NCBI GenBank assembly: GCA_026710105.1
Contig: JAPORR010000074.1
Span: 1-34,902 of the forward strand
DNA length: 34,902 nucleotides
Reading direction: 5' to 3'
Origin: Alphaproteobacteria bacterium
Lineage (GTDB): Bacteria > Pseudomonadota > Alphaproteobacteria > Bin95
Shown here: positions 10,075 to 17,941 of the stretch, in pieces
How the letters are laid out: every line of letters starts with the position of its first letter
Numbering within the stretch: position 1 is the first letter of the stretch
Notes under the pieces: generated by a model
Seen by the model: the letters and a program-made list of their open reading frames with translations, nothing else
Database searches by the model: none
Told to the model about the DNA's origin: nothing
Made by a program: the position numbers and the translations under genes

Positions 10075-11292
10075 TCAATCGTCGCTGTCGAGTCCATAAG
10101 CCGTATGCAATGCCCGCGCCGCTAATTCCGCATACTCCTCCGCGATCAGCACGCTGACCTTGATCTCGGAGGTGGAGATCACTTCGATATTGATGCCGCG
10201 TGCGGCGAGGCTCGCGAACATTCTCTGCGCGACACCAGCATGGCTACGCATTCCGATACCGACGACCGACACCTTGGCGACATCCGGATCCGGCACCAGG
10301 GAGTCGAAGGTAAGCGAGGCTTCCTTCAACAGAGCCGTGGCACGCGTGAGGTCGGGTTTCGGGACAGTGAAGGTGATATCCGTATGCGAGCCACCGTCGG
10401 CAACATTCTGGACGATCATGTCGACATTGATCTCGGCGTCGGCGAGCGGGCCGAAGATCGCTGCGGCGACGCCCGGACGATCCTCTACGCCCGTCAGAGT
10501 GACCTTGGCGTCCTCGCGCGAGACGGCAACGCCTGTTACCACCTGTTTTTCCACTATCTCATCCTCGCCAACAATCAGGGTCCCCGGTGTCTCATCAAAG
10601 CTGGAGAGCACGCGGAGTCGTACGTTGCGCCGCATCGCCATGGCAACCGATCGCGTTTGCAGGACCTTGGCGCCCTGGCTCGCCATTTCCAGCATTTCCT
10701 CGAACGCGATGCGCTCAATCTTCCGCGCTCTCGGGACTATTCTAGGGTCACAGGTATAAACGCCATCCACATCGGTATAGATGTCGCACCGGTCTGCCTC
10801 CAAGGCCGCTGCCAGTGCCACCGCGGTCGTGTCCGAGCCACCGCGGCCGAGCGTGGTTACGCGTCCCTCCGGGGACAGTCCCTGGAAGCCTGCCACCACG
10901 GCGACCTGCCCAGCCGCCGCTGCCGCACGCAGTGGTCGGCTTTCGATATGTTGGATACGCGCCCTGCCATGTGCGTCGTCCGTACGGATCGGCACTTGCC
11001 AACCGAGGAAAGACCGAGCCGGCACACCCAGTTCCTGCAGAGTGAGTGCCATCAGGCCGCTCGTGACCTGCTCGCCGGTGGCAACCACTGCATCATATTC
11101 AGCCGTGTCGTATAGCGGCGCAACGGCGGCGACTTGCCCAACAAGCTCGTTGGTGACCCCCGACATCGCCGACACCACCACGGCCACCTCATGCCCCGCA
11201 GCAGCTTCACGGGCGATCCGCCCGGCTGCATTGCGGATATGCTCCCGGTCAGCGACGGAAGTGCCGCCGAATTTCAAAACGAGACGAGCCAT
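10075..11292 (-). CDS. lysC: Aspartate kinase
   Basis: It phosphorylates L-aspartate, the first step to lysine, methionine, threonine and diaminopimelate. The protein is 405 residues. The amino-acid kinase domain starts with KFGGTSVAD at about 7-15 and includes TLGRGGSDTTAVALA and YTDVDGVYTCDPR. Two ACT domains occupy about 265-405 (VTLTGVEDRPGVAAAIF and VSVVGIGMRSHAGVAQRMF) and bind the feedback inhibitors, usually lysine and/or threonine. The start is set at the ATG giving MARLVLKFGGTS; the open frame extends 26 codons further up but without family similarity. It heads the minus-strand run and diverges from ubiG with an 84-nt gap. Confidence 0.96.
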   Translation of the reverse strand: MARLVLKFGGTSVADREHIRNAAGRIAREAAAGHEVAVVVSAMSGVTNELVGQVAAVAPLYDTAEYDAVVATGEQVTSGLMALTLQELGVPARSFLGWQVPIRTDDAHGRARIQHIESRPLRAAAAAGQVAVVAGFQGLSPEGRVTTLGRGGSDTTAVALAAALEADRCDIYTDVDGVYTCDPRIVPRARKIERIAFEEMLEMASQGAKVLQTRSVAMAMRRNVRLRVLSSFDETPGTLIVGEDEIVEKQVVTGVAVSREDAKVTLTGVEDRPGVAAAIFGPLADAEINVDMIVQNVADGGSHTDITFTVPKPDLTRATALLKEASLTFDSLVPDPDVAKVSVVGIGMRSHAGVAQRMFASLAARGINIEVISTSEIKVSVLIAEEYAELAARALHTAYGLDSDD

Positions 11293-11376
11293 GAAATACC
11301 CTTCGACCGCCTGCAACTGCTTGCCGCCAGCGGGCGGAGGCAACATATTCCGGCCTCCCGGCTGGAACAAGTTGTG

Positions 11377-12423
11377 ATGACAGAGCCTGGCGCAAGCGTG
11401 GATGTGGAAGAAACCCGACGTTTCGCTGCCATCGCGGATGAGTGGTGGGACCCTGGTGGCAAATTCGCGCCGCTACATGCCATGAACCCAGTCAGGATCG
11501 GCTGGGTGCGCGATCGGATTGCCGACCGCTTCGGGCGTAACCCGCTGGCACCGCGGCCGCTGATGGGGCTCAGTCTGCTGGATGCTGGTTGCGGCGGCGG
11601 CCTCGTCGCGGAGCCGATGGCGCGGCTAGGCGCCACCGTCACTGCGATTGATGCAGAGCCAGAAACCGTGGGCATTGCACGCGCCCATGCCGAGGCGGCC
11701 GGCCTTAGGATCGATTATCGCTGTGCTGCAGTCGACGCGCTTGCTGGCGAACGGTTCGACACTGTTCTCGCACTGGAGCTGGTCGAGCATGTCCCGGATC
11801 TTGGCCGTTTCGTCGGTACGGCAGCAGCCCTGCTCAAACCGGGCGGGCTCATGCTGTTCTCCACCCTGAATCGCACGGTGGCGAGCCTGCTCAAGGCGAA
11901 GATCGGCGCGGAATACCTGCTGCGCTGGCTGCCACCAGGCACCCACAATTTTTCACGCTTCGTGAAGCCCTCCGAGCTGGCCCGCGCCGTCCACGCGGCG
12001 GGTTTGCGCCCAACCGCGGTTTCAGGCATCAGCTATGCACCTCTTTCTGGCGCCTGGTCCCTTACCCGTGACCTTTCAGTGAACTATCTGATGGCTGCAA
12101 TCCTGCCTGCCCTCGGTCTTGCCAGTGACTATGGCGGCCACGAGGCTGGCCCGGTCGAACGCGATGAAACGCCCCCCGACGGGGTTGGCAAGCGGGTGGA
12201 TGCGATGAAGACGCTGCTGCAGAATCACGATCCGCGCCTTTCCAGCGACAGCAGCCGACGCGCGCAGGAAGACCTACCGCAACCGCTCTATGACAGCCTC
12301 GGCTACTATGAGCGCTGGCTGCTGGCTCTCAAGGCCAATATCGTCGAACTCGGCATCCTCAGAGAAGAGGAGATTGCCGAGCGCCTTTCCCGATACGCCG
12401 CAAAGGACATGTCCAACACATGA
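11377..12423 (+). CDS. ubiG: UbiG methyltransferase fused to a nitrile-hydratase-beta-like helical domain
   Basis: Residues 1 to about 242 are UbiG, the SAM-dependent O-methyltransferase that acts twice in ubiquinone synthesis. Visible are FAAIADEWWDPGGKFAPLHAMNPVR, motif I LLDAGCGGGLVAEPMARLGA (68-87), LVEHVPD, NRT, and the usual end DLSVNYLM (232-239). Normal UbiG stops at about this point, near 240-250 residues. Here the frame continues without a stop to 348. The extra segment (about 250-340) reads SDYGGHEAGPVERDE, then DLPQPLYDSLGYYERWLLAL, then GILREEEIAERLSRY. That pattern (DxGGxxxGP, then YxSxYYxxWxxxL and GxxxxEEI) is typical of the N-terminal domain of nitrile hydratase beta subunits. 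An internal ATG at 12091 (Met239) could also start a 110-residue standalone product. The stop overlaps the next gene (ATGA). The UbiG call is firm; the domain assignment of the tail is from memory. Confidence 0.88.
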   Translation: MTEPGASVDVEETRRFAAIADEWWDPGGKFAPLHAMNPVRIGWVRDRIADRFGRNPLAPRPLMGLSLLDAGCGGGLVAEPMARLGATVTAIDAEPETVGIARAHAEAAGLRIDYRCAAVDALAGERFDTVLALELVEHVPDLGRFVGTAAALLKPGGLMLFSTLNRTVASLLKAKIGAEYLLRWLPPGTHNFSRFVKPSELARAVHAAGLRPTAVSGISYAPLSGAWSLTRDLSVNYLMAAILPALGLASDYGGHEAGPVERDETPPDGVGKRVDAMKTLLQNHDPRLSSDSSRRAQEDLPQPLYDSLGYYERWLLALKANIVELGILREEEIAERLSRYAAKDMSNT

Positions 12424-13259
12424 AAACCGGTGTTTTCATTTTCCCGACGGACTACTCTATCGACATTACTGAACTCGCCGTCGCGCTTGAGGAGCGAGGC
12501 TTCGAATCGCTCTTCGTGCCCGAGCACACCCACATCCCGACCAGCCGGCGTTCACCCTTCCCGGCCGGCGGCCCCCTGCAAAAGCGGTATGCGCACACCC
12601 ACGATCCCTTCGTCGCACTTGCCTTCGCGGCGGCTGCGACGGAGACGCTTACCATCGGCACCGGCATATGCTTGCTGGCGCAGCGTGATCCCATCGTCAC
12701 GGCCAAGGTCGTGGCAAGCCTGGATCGGCTTTCTGGGGGGCGTTTCGTGTTCGGCCTTGGCGGTGGCTGGAACGTTGAGGAAATGGAGGATCACGGGGCA
12801 ACCTACCGCACCCGCTTTGCGATCCTGCGCGAGCGCGTGCTAGCGATGAAGAAGCTTTGGACAGAGGACGAAGCTTCCTTCTCCGGGAAGCATGTATCCT
12901 TCGAACCCTGCTGGTCCTGGCCTAAGCCCGTCCAGACGCCCAACCCACCGATTTTGATGGGCGGAGAGACAGATTACACGCTGCGTCGAGTAGTAGACTA
13001 TTGCGACGGCTGGCTGCCGCGGCTGCGGCCAGGCTTTGACCCCAGAGCCGAGATGGATCGGCTGCGCGTCCATGCCGACACCGCCGGGCGGGACATGACT
13101 AGCCTGCAAGTCACGCTCTTCCGCGCGACTCCGGACAAGAAATTGCTCGCCGCCTGCCACGACGCTGGTATTGATCGTGCATTGTTTGAAATACCGGATG
13201 TCAGCCGCGACGACGCACTCAGGCTTCTAGACGATTACGCCCCGCTCGCCGCGCCCTGA
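12420..13259 (+). CDS. LLM-class flavin/F420-dependent oxidoreductase
   Basis: The 279-residue TIM-barrel protein belongs to the bacterial luciferase-like superfamily. It opens MKTGVFIFPTDYSIDI and continues with SLFVPEHTHIPTS, IGTGICLLAQRDP, LDRLSGGRFVFGLGGGWN and PPILMGGE. The length and the PEHTHIP and GGGWN segments resemble the F420-type TIGR03619 subgroup, but use of F420 rather than FMN cannot be proven here. The substrate is unknown. The ATG overlaps the ubiG stop (ATGA), so the two are translationally coupled. About 90 nt separate it from the next LLM gene. Confidence 0.85.
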   Translation: MKTGVFIFPTDYSIDITELAVALEERGFESLFVPEHTHIPTSRRSPFPAGGPLQKRYAHTHDPFVALAFAAAATETLTIGTGICLLAQRDPIVTAKVVASLDRLSGGRFVFGLGGGWNVEEMEDHGATYRTRFAILRERVLAMKKLWTEDEASFSGKHVSFEPCWSWPKPVQTPNPPILMGGETDYTLRRVVDYCDGWLPRLRPGFDPRAEMDRLRVHADTAGRDMTSLQVTLFRATPDKKLLAACHDAGIDRALFEIPDVSRDDALRLLDDYAPLAAP

Positions 13260-13352
13260 TCCCTGGTCGGCGCAGCTGCTTTCTCTGAAAAGATGGGGGA
13301 TCGAAGCGGCGGCGTGCTATGATGCACGTAACAGGTTTCGGGAGGCAGCAAG

Positions 13353-14390
13353 ATGCAGTTTTCCCTATTCGTTCATATGGAACGGGTGACGCCGCAACAG
13401 GATCATGCCGAACTCTACTGCGAGACGCTGGAGCTCTGCCAAATGGCAGACGAAGGTGGTTTCGAGGCCATATGGACAGGCGAACACCACGGCATGGATT
13501 TCACCATCACGCCGAACCCGTTCATCACACTCGCTGATATCGCGAACCGGACAAAGCATGTCCGTCTAGGCACCGGCACCATCGTGGCGCCCTTCTGGCA
13601 CCCGATCAAGCTAGCGGGCGAGGCAGCGCTGGCCGACATCGTGACCGGCGGGCGGTTGGAACTCGGTATCGCGCGCGGCGCCTATAGTTTCGAATATGAG
13701 CGCCTCTCGCCAGGGCTGGACGCTGCCTCGGCAGGGGCCGCGCTGCGTGAGGTGGTGCCCGCCGTGAAAAAACTTTGGCAGGGGGACTATGCGCATAACG
13801 GCAAGCGCTGGCAGTTTCCCAAGACCACCTCTTCTCCGAAACCAGTCCAGAGCCCGCATCCGCCGCTCTGGATCGCCGCCCGCGATCCTGACAGCCATAA
13901 ATTTGCTGTCGCCGAGCACTGCAATGTGCAGGTGACGCCTCTCTGGCAAGGCGATGACGAAGTGGAGCGACTGATGCAGCGCTTCGAGGATGCGTGTGCC
14001 GCTTGTCCGGAGGTCCCACGGCCGCAGATCATGCTGCTGCGCCATACCCATGTCGGCGCGGATGAGAAGGCGGTAGAAGTAGGGGCACAGGCGCTCAGCC
14101 GGTTCTACTGCCATTTCGGCGCCTGGTTCCGCAATGAACGCCCCATCGACCAGGGCATGATTCAGCCGCTCTCGGAAGGGGAGATGGCTAAGCTGGACAT
14201 TTTTTCGCCGGAGAAGATGCGCACTAACAATGTCGTTGGCACGCCGGAAGATGTGATCTTGCGACTCAAAAACTACGAGACGATGGGTTTCGACCAGTAC
14301 AGCCTGTGGATCGATAACGGCATGCCACTTGCCGAGAAACGGAAGTCGCTCCGCCTCTTCATCGACAATGTGATACCCGCCTTCGCATGA
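13353..14390 (+). CDS. LLM-class flavin-dependent oxidoreductase (luciferase-like monooxygenase)
   Basis: The 345-residue protein is a luciferase-like TIM-barrel enzyme of the FMN-dependent type. It shows MQFSLFVHMERV, IWTGEHHGMDF (a GEHH motif common in the family), LGTGTIVAPFWHP, DIVTGGRLELGIARG and a C-terminal VVGTPEDVILRLKNYETMGFDQYSLW. A GGGAGG-like Shine-Dalgarno (cgggaggcagcaag) precedes the ATG. A TATGAT box at 13318-13323 could be a -10 element, but no good -35 is present. It overlaps the following hydrolase by ATGA, which suggests the two act on the same compound. The substrate is unknown. It is not a close copy of the upstream LLM gene. Confidence 0.86.
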   Translation: MQFSLFVHMERVTPQQDHAELYCETLELCQMADEGGFEAIWTGEHHGMDFTITPNPFITLADIANRTKHVRLGTGTIVAPFWHPIKLAGEAALADIVTGGRLELGIARGAYSFEYERLSPGLDAASAGAALREVVPAVKKLWQGDYAHNGKRWQFPKTTSSPKPVQSPHPPLWIAARDPDSHKFAVAEHCNVQVTPLWQGDDEVERLMQRFEDACAACPEVPRPQIMLLRHTHVGADEKAVEVGAQALSRFYCHFGAWFRNERPIDQGMIQPLSEGEMAKLDIFSPEKMRTNNVVGTPEDVILRLKNYETMGFDQYSLWIDNGMPLAEKRKSLRLFIDNVIPAFA

Positions 14391-15142
14391 GCACCCCCGC
14401 CGCCGGGTTGGCGACCATTGTCTTTGTACACGGTGTCGGTCTTGACCGGCGGATGTGGGACGGAGTTGCGTGCTGCCTTGCCGGGCGGCTCCACTGTATC
14501 ACCTTCGACATGCCGTGCCACGGCGAGGCCGCTATGCCGGAGAGCGGGGTCACGTTAGCGACATTCGCCGGGACCTTGGCGGATATTGTGGATGACCTTG
14601 ACAGCGCGCCGGTCGTCGTCGGTTTCTCAATGGGTGCGATGGTAGCACAGCGCTTCGCGATCGACCGGCCGGGCGCTCTCCGGGGGCTGGTGCTGATGAA
14701 CGCCGTGTTCAACCGTGACGCAGACCAGCGCGCTGCCATATTGCAGCGCCTCGCCGCCGCGGAGCATGCTGGCCCAGCAGGTACGGTCGACTCGGCGATC
14801 GAACGCTGGTTCACAGAGGATTTCCGGAGTAACTCGCCAGGACTAGTCGATGCCGTCCGCCGCCGCCTGCTTGCCAATAATCCGGCGGCCTATTTGGCTG
14901 CTTACAGGGTATTCGCCACGGCGGACGCTGCGCTCGCCCGTGAAGCCGCCCGCATCACCTGCCCTACCCTCGTGATGACAGCTGAGCACGACACTAACTC
15001 CACTCCGGCCATGAGCCATGCGCTCGCAGAGACCATCCCATATGCCAGGGCGTTGGTGCTCGGCGACCTCGCTCACGGAGCCCCTATCGAAGCACCCACA
15101 CGCGTTGCCGACGCTATTTTCGAGTTCGTCACGAGGCTTTAG
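14387..15142 (+). CDS. Alpha/beta-fold hydrolase
   Basis: The protein is 251 residues with an alpha/beta hydrolase fold. The oxyanion-side HG motif is FVHGVGLDRRMW (about 13-24). The nucleophile elbow is GFSMGA with Ser81. A likely acid is the Asp in TAEHDTNS (about 205), and the catalytic His is in LAHGAPIE (about 230). The layout is like 3-oxoadipate enol-lactonase and other small-ester or lactone hydrolases. Its ATG overlaps the stop of the upstream LLM monooxygenase. A plausible but unproven idea is that the monooxygenase makes an ester or lactone that this enzyme opens. Confidence 0.85.
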   Translation: MSTPAAGLATIVFVHGVGLDRRMWDGVACCLAGRLHCITFDMPCHGEAAMPESGVTLATFAGTLADIVDDLDSAPVVVGFSMGAMVAQRFAIDRPGALRGLVLMNAVFNRDADQRAAILQRLAAAEHAGPAGTVDSAIERWFTEDFRSNSPGLVDAVRRRLLANNPAAYLAAYRVFATADAALAREAARITCPTLVMTAEHDTNSTPAMSHALAETIPYARALVLGDLAHGAPIEAPTRVADAIFEFVTRL

Positions 15143-15149
15143 CCATGCT

Positions 15150-15170
15150 GGGGTTTTAACCCTTGTTCTG
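15150..15170. terminator. Weak hairpin with T-rich tail between convergent genes
   Basis: The 64-nt space between the convergent alpha/beta hydrolase and pyrC genes contains ggggttttaacccttgtt. This can form a short GGGGT/ACCCT stem (one G-T pair) with a 4-base loop, followed by a T-rich stretch. The stem is short for a terminator, so this is tentative. Confidence 0.22.
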
Positions 15171-15206
15171 CGCAGCTTGCTACGAAACGGCGGACGTTGG
15201 CCAAAA

Positions 15207-16247
15207 TCAATCGGTGGACATCCGTGACTGCCCAATCCGCCATGCCAGCTTCTCGCCAGTGCGGAAAGGCAGGATGGTGTTCCCGCCGGCGGTGATGCAG
15301 CCAGGCACTTCGGTGGGGCAGCGTTCGAGCAGGATGCGCTCCTCGTTCAGGGGTAGGCCATAGAAGGCAGGACCGTTCAGGCTTGCAAAGGCTTCCAACC
15401 TGTCAAGCGCCCCTTCCTCATCGAATACCTCGGCATAGACCTCAAGCGCTGTTGGTGCACAGAAGATGCCGGCGCAACCGCAGGCGCTCTCCTTGTCACC
15501 GACAGCATGGGGCGCGGTGTCCGTGCCGAGGAAAAAGCGCGGGTTACCGGAAACCGCCGCCCGGCGAAGCGCCTCGCGGTGGCAGCGCCGTTTGGCGATT
15601 GGCAGACAATAGAGGTGTGGACGGATTCCGCCCACCAGCAAGTCGTTGCGGTCTATGACAAGATGGTGCGGCGTGATCGTGGCCGCGGTCGGCCCCTCCG
15701 CCTCCTCGACGAACGCGACGCCGTCTGCCGTGGTGATATGTTCGAGCACGATCCGCAGATCCGGGAAGTCGCGCCGAAGCCCAGACAACACCCTCTCCAC
15801 GAACACTGCCTCGCGATCAAACACATCGACTTCGGGGTCTGCCACCTCGCCATGCACCAACAGTGGCTTGCCGAGATCCTGCATGCGTTCAAGTACCGGG
15901 TGCAGGGCTGTGATATTAGTCACGCCGTGAGCAGAGTTGGTAGTCGCATGGGCGGGATAGAGTTTGGCAGCAGTGAAGACCTCCTCCTCCATCACTGCCG
16001 GGTCGAGCTCATCCGTTAGATAGCAGGTCATAAGGGGCTTGAAACCGAGGTCCGGCGGCAGTGCAGCCACGATCTCGTCACGATAGGCACGGGCGCGGGC
16101 ACCGTCCGTCACCGGCGGCGTAAGGTTCGGCATCACGATGGCACGGGCGAATTGCTGCGCCGTGAAAGGCACGACCGCACGCAGCATGTCCCCCTCCCGG
16201 AAATGAACATGCCAGTCGTCTGGACGCCTTATCTCAAACCGGTCCAT
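15207..16247 (-). CDS. pyrC: Dihydroorotase
   Basis: It catalyses the reversible cyclisation of carbamoyl aspartate to dihydroorotate in pyrimidine synthesis. The 346-residue protein is the short E. coli-type (type II) enzyme. The metal-binding DWHVHFREG (His13, His15) lies at the N terminus. The lysine expected to be carboxylated is Lys95 in FTAAKLYPAH. Further ligands are His132 (LLVHGEV) and His170 (LEHITT), and the catalytic Asp is in FLGTDTAPH. All expected residues are present. It diverges from ygfZ across a 49-nt gap and converges on the alpha/beta hydrolase gene. Confidence 0.95.
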   Translation of the reverse strand: MDRFEIRRPDDWHVHFREGDMLRAVVPFTAQQFARAIVMPNLTPPVTDGARARAYRDEIVAALPPDLGFKPLMTCYLTDELDPAVMEEEVFTAAKLYPAHATTNSAHGVTNITALHPVLERMQDLGKPLLVHGEVADPEVDVFDREAVFVERVLSGLRRDFPDLRIVLEHITTADGVAFVEEAEGPTAATITPHHLVIDRNDLLVGGIRPHLYCLPIAKRRCHREALRRAAVSGNPRFFLGTDTAPHAVGDKESACGCAGIFCAPTALEVYAEVFDEEGALDRLEAFASLNGPAFYGLPLNEERILLERCPTEVPGCITAGGNTILPFRTGEKLAWRIGQSRMSTD

Positions 16248-16296
16248 ATTCCTTCATCCCTTGCATATCAGAGCAGGAAAAGCGACAAAGGTAGCC

Positions 16297-17148
16297 ATGA
16301 CTCCTGTCTGTATCCCCTTGTCCCACCGGGGCGTTCTGGCGCTTTCGGGCGAGAACGTCTACGGCTTTCTGCAAGGACTGCTTTCGAATGACACGGAACG
16401 GGTGCGCAGCGGCAGCGCCATTTATGCCGCGCTGCTGACACCGCAGGGCAAGTTCCTGCACGATGTCTTCGTAGTGGAGTGCGAGGGTGTGGTTTATCTC
16501 GATGCCGAGGCGGGCCGGCTGGACGATCTGGCGAAGCGGCTCAGGCGCTACCGGCTCCGAGCGAAGATCGCCATAGAGGATGCAAGCTCCAGATGGAGGG
16601 TCGAAGCAGTGCCGGAGGGTGCGGCACATTTCGGCCTCGCTGGTAGCGGGCCGGGTAAGACCGCACGCTTCGACGGCTGCGTCTCATATATAGACCCGCG
16701 CGATGAACTTTTCGGGGTACGGCTGTTGCGCCAGGCAGAGAGGCCGACGGGCCTGCCAGAAGGCAATTTTGATGACTATGAAGTGCTGCGTTACCGGCTG
16801 GGCGCGCCTGACGGCTCGCGCGATATGCCAATCGGCCAGGCCTTTCTGTTGGAAAGCGGCTTCGAGCAACTGAATGGCGTGGACTGGGAAAAGGGGTGCT
16901 ATGTCGGCCAAGAGGTGACGGCGCGCACCCACTACCGGGGAGCGGTGCGCAGGCGCCTCACCCCGGTGGCTCTGGATAGCCCGATCGCATCGGGCGTGCG
17001 CATAACGGCTGCCGGTCGGTCGGTCGGGGAGATGCGCTCCAGCCGCAACGGGCTCGGCCTCGCGCTGCTGCACCTGGACCGTATCGGCGACGACGTGGAC
17101 CTTGAGGCGGACGGCGCCTGCCTCCGTGTTCTCAAAACCGAGGGCTGA
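16297..17148 (+). CDS. ygfZ: YgfZ/GcvT-type folate-binding protein (Fe-S cluster maintenance)
   Basis: YgfZ proteins bind tetrahydrofolate and help maintain certain Fe-S enzymes such as MiaB. The 283-residue product has the family signature KGCYVGQEVTARTHYRG with Cys201, the conserved cysteine of the KGCYxGQE motif. It also has an N-terminal GcvT-like region (FLQGLLSNDTERV, ALLTPQGKFLHDVFV). The start is taken at the ATG preceded by aaaggtagcc; an in-frame TTG at 16261 would add 12 residues and reach into the pyrC promoter region. The gene converges on the SDR gene with a 16-nt gap. Confidence 0.9.
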   Translation: MTPVCIPLSHRGVLALSGENVYGFLQGLLSNDTERVRSGSAIYAALLTPQGKFLHDVFVVECEGVVYLDAEAGRLDDLAKRLRRYRLRAKIAIEDASSRWRVEAVPEGAAHFGLAGSGPGKTARFDGCVSYIDPRDELFGVRLLRQAERPTGLPEGNFDDYEVLRYRLGAPDGSRDMPIGQAFLLESGFEQLNGVDWEKGCYVGQEVTARTHYRGAVRRRLTPVALDSPIASGVRITAAGRSVGEMRSSRNGLGLALLHLDRIGDDVDLEADGACLRVLKTEG

Positions 17149-17164
17149 GGCCTTGCCAGACAGA

Positions 17165-17941
17165 TCAACTGGTTATCAGCCCACCATCCACATTCCAGGC
17201 TTGCCCGGTGACATTGCGGGAACCTGGCCCGGCCAGAAAGACGCAGAGTTCCGCAATGTCTACCGGGTCGTTGCCGCGACCGATGGGGATCGGAGTCTCC
17301 ATGCTGCGGCGCATCTCCTCAATCGGGATGCCGCGTGCCGCCGAGCGGTCGCGGATAAGCTGCTCGACCAGCGTGGTGAAAGTCACCCCCGGACAGACCG
17401 CATTCACATTAATGTCATAGCGTCCCAATTGCTGGGCGGCGGTCTTGGTGAGCGAGATGACAGCGCCTTTGCTGGCAGCATAAGCGGCGTTGGATGTACC
17501 CCTGAAGCCGCGTCCGGCGATGGAGGCGATATTTATAATACGCCCGCCCCGGCCCTGCGCGATCATCCGCCGCGCAACGCTTTGCAAGCAGAAGAACACG
17601 CCCTTCGCGTTCACCCGGTGGATGCGGTCCCAGTCCGCTTCGGTAAGCTCCATGATATCGGCATGGCGGGTGACCCCCGCATTGTTGACGGCAGCATCGA
17701 GGCCGCCTAAGCCGCCGACGGCAGCGTCCACCATCGCCTCAATGGAGGTAACATCACCGCAATCGGCTTCGATCACGATGGCACCACCGCAGGCTTTAGC
17801 CACATTTGCAGCTGCCACCCTATCAATATCGGCAAGGGCGAGCCGCGCGCCAGCAACTGCGAACGCATGCGCACAAGCCTCGCCGATACCGCTACCCGCT
17901 CCGGTAATCAGAACCGCCTTGTCCTTCGGCATTGCCTTCAT
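17165..17941 (-). CDS. Short-chain dehydrogenase/reductase
   Basis: The classical SDR is 258 residues. It has the cofactor loop TGAGSGIG at 13-20, DADCGDV-like substrate-independent strands, the structural NNAG motif and the catalytic Ser-Tyr-Lys set (IINIASIAG, then AYAASKGAV). The C terminus ends in NVDGGLITS as in 3-oxoacyl-ACP reductase-like and 3-hydroxybutyrate dehydrogenase-like members. After TGAGSGIG, the end of beta-2 reads ALADID, an Asp that favours NAD(H). The substrate cannot be named. Its ATG overlaps the gatB stop (ATGA), so it is read as the last gene of the gatCAB operon. That is an unusual partner. Confidence 0.87.
   Translation of the reverse strand: MKAMPKDKAVLITGAGSGIGEACAHAFAVAGARLALADIDRVAAANVAKACGGAIVIEADCGDVTSIEAMVDAAVGGLGGLDAAVNNAGVTRHADIMELTEADWDRIHRVNAKGVFFCLQSVARRMIAQGRGGRIINIASIAGRGFRGTSNAAYAASKGAVISLTKTAAQQLGRYDINVNAVCPGVTFTTLVEQLIRDRSAARGIPIEEMRRSMETPIPIGRGNDPVDIAELCVFLAGPGSRNVTGQAWNVDGGLITS

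Noticed and set aside
10781-11377. Long plus-strand open frames opposite lysC
   Set aside because: They are antisense shadows of a GC-rich gene; the minus-strand frame has all aspartate kinase motifs.
13318-13323. TATGAT as a promoter -10 box for the second LLM gene
   Set aside because: No -35 element lies at a suitable distance (the position reads GGGGGA), so it is mentioned only in the gene entry.
15150-15170. A rho-independent terminator as a firm call
   Set aside because: The stem is only about five base pairs including a G-T pair; kept as a low-confidence feature only.
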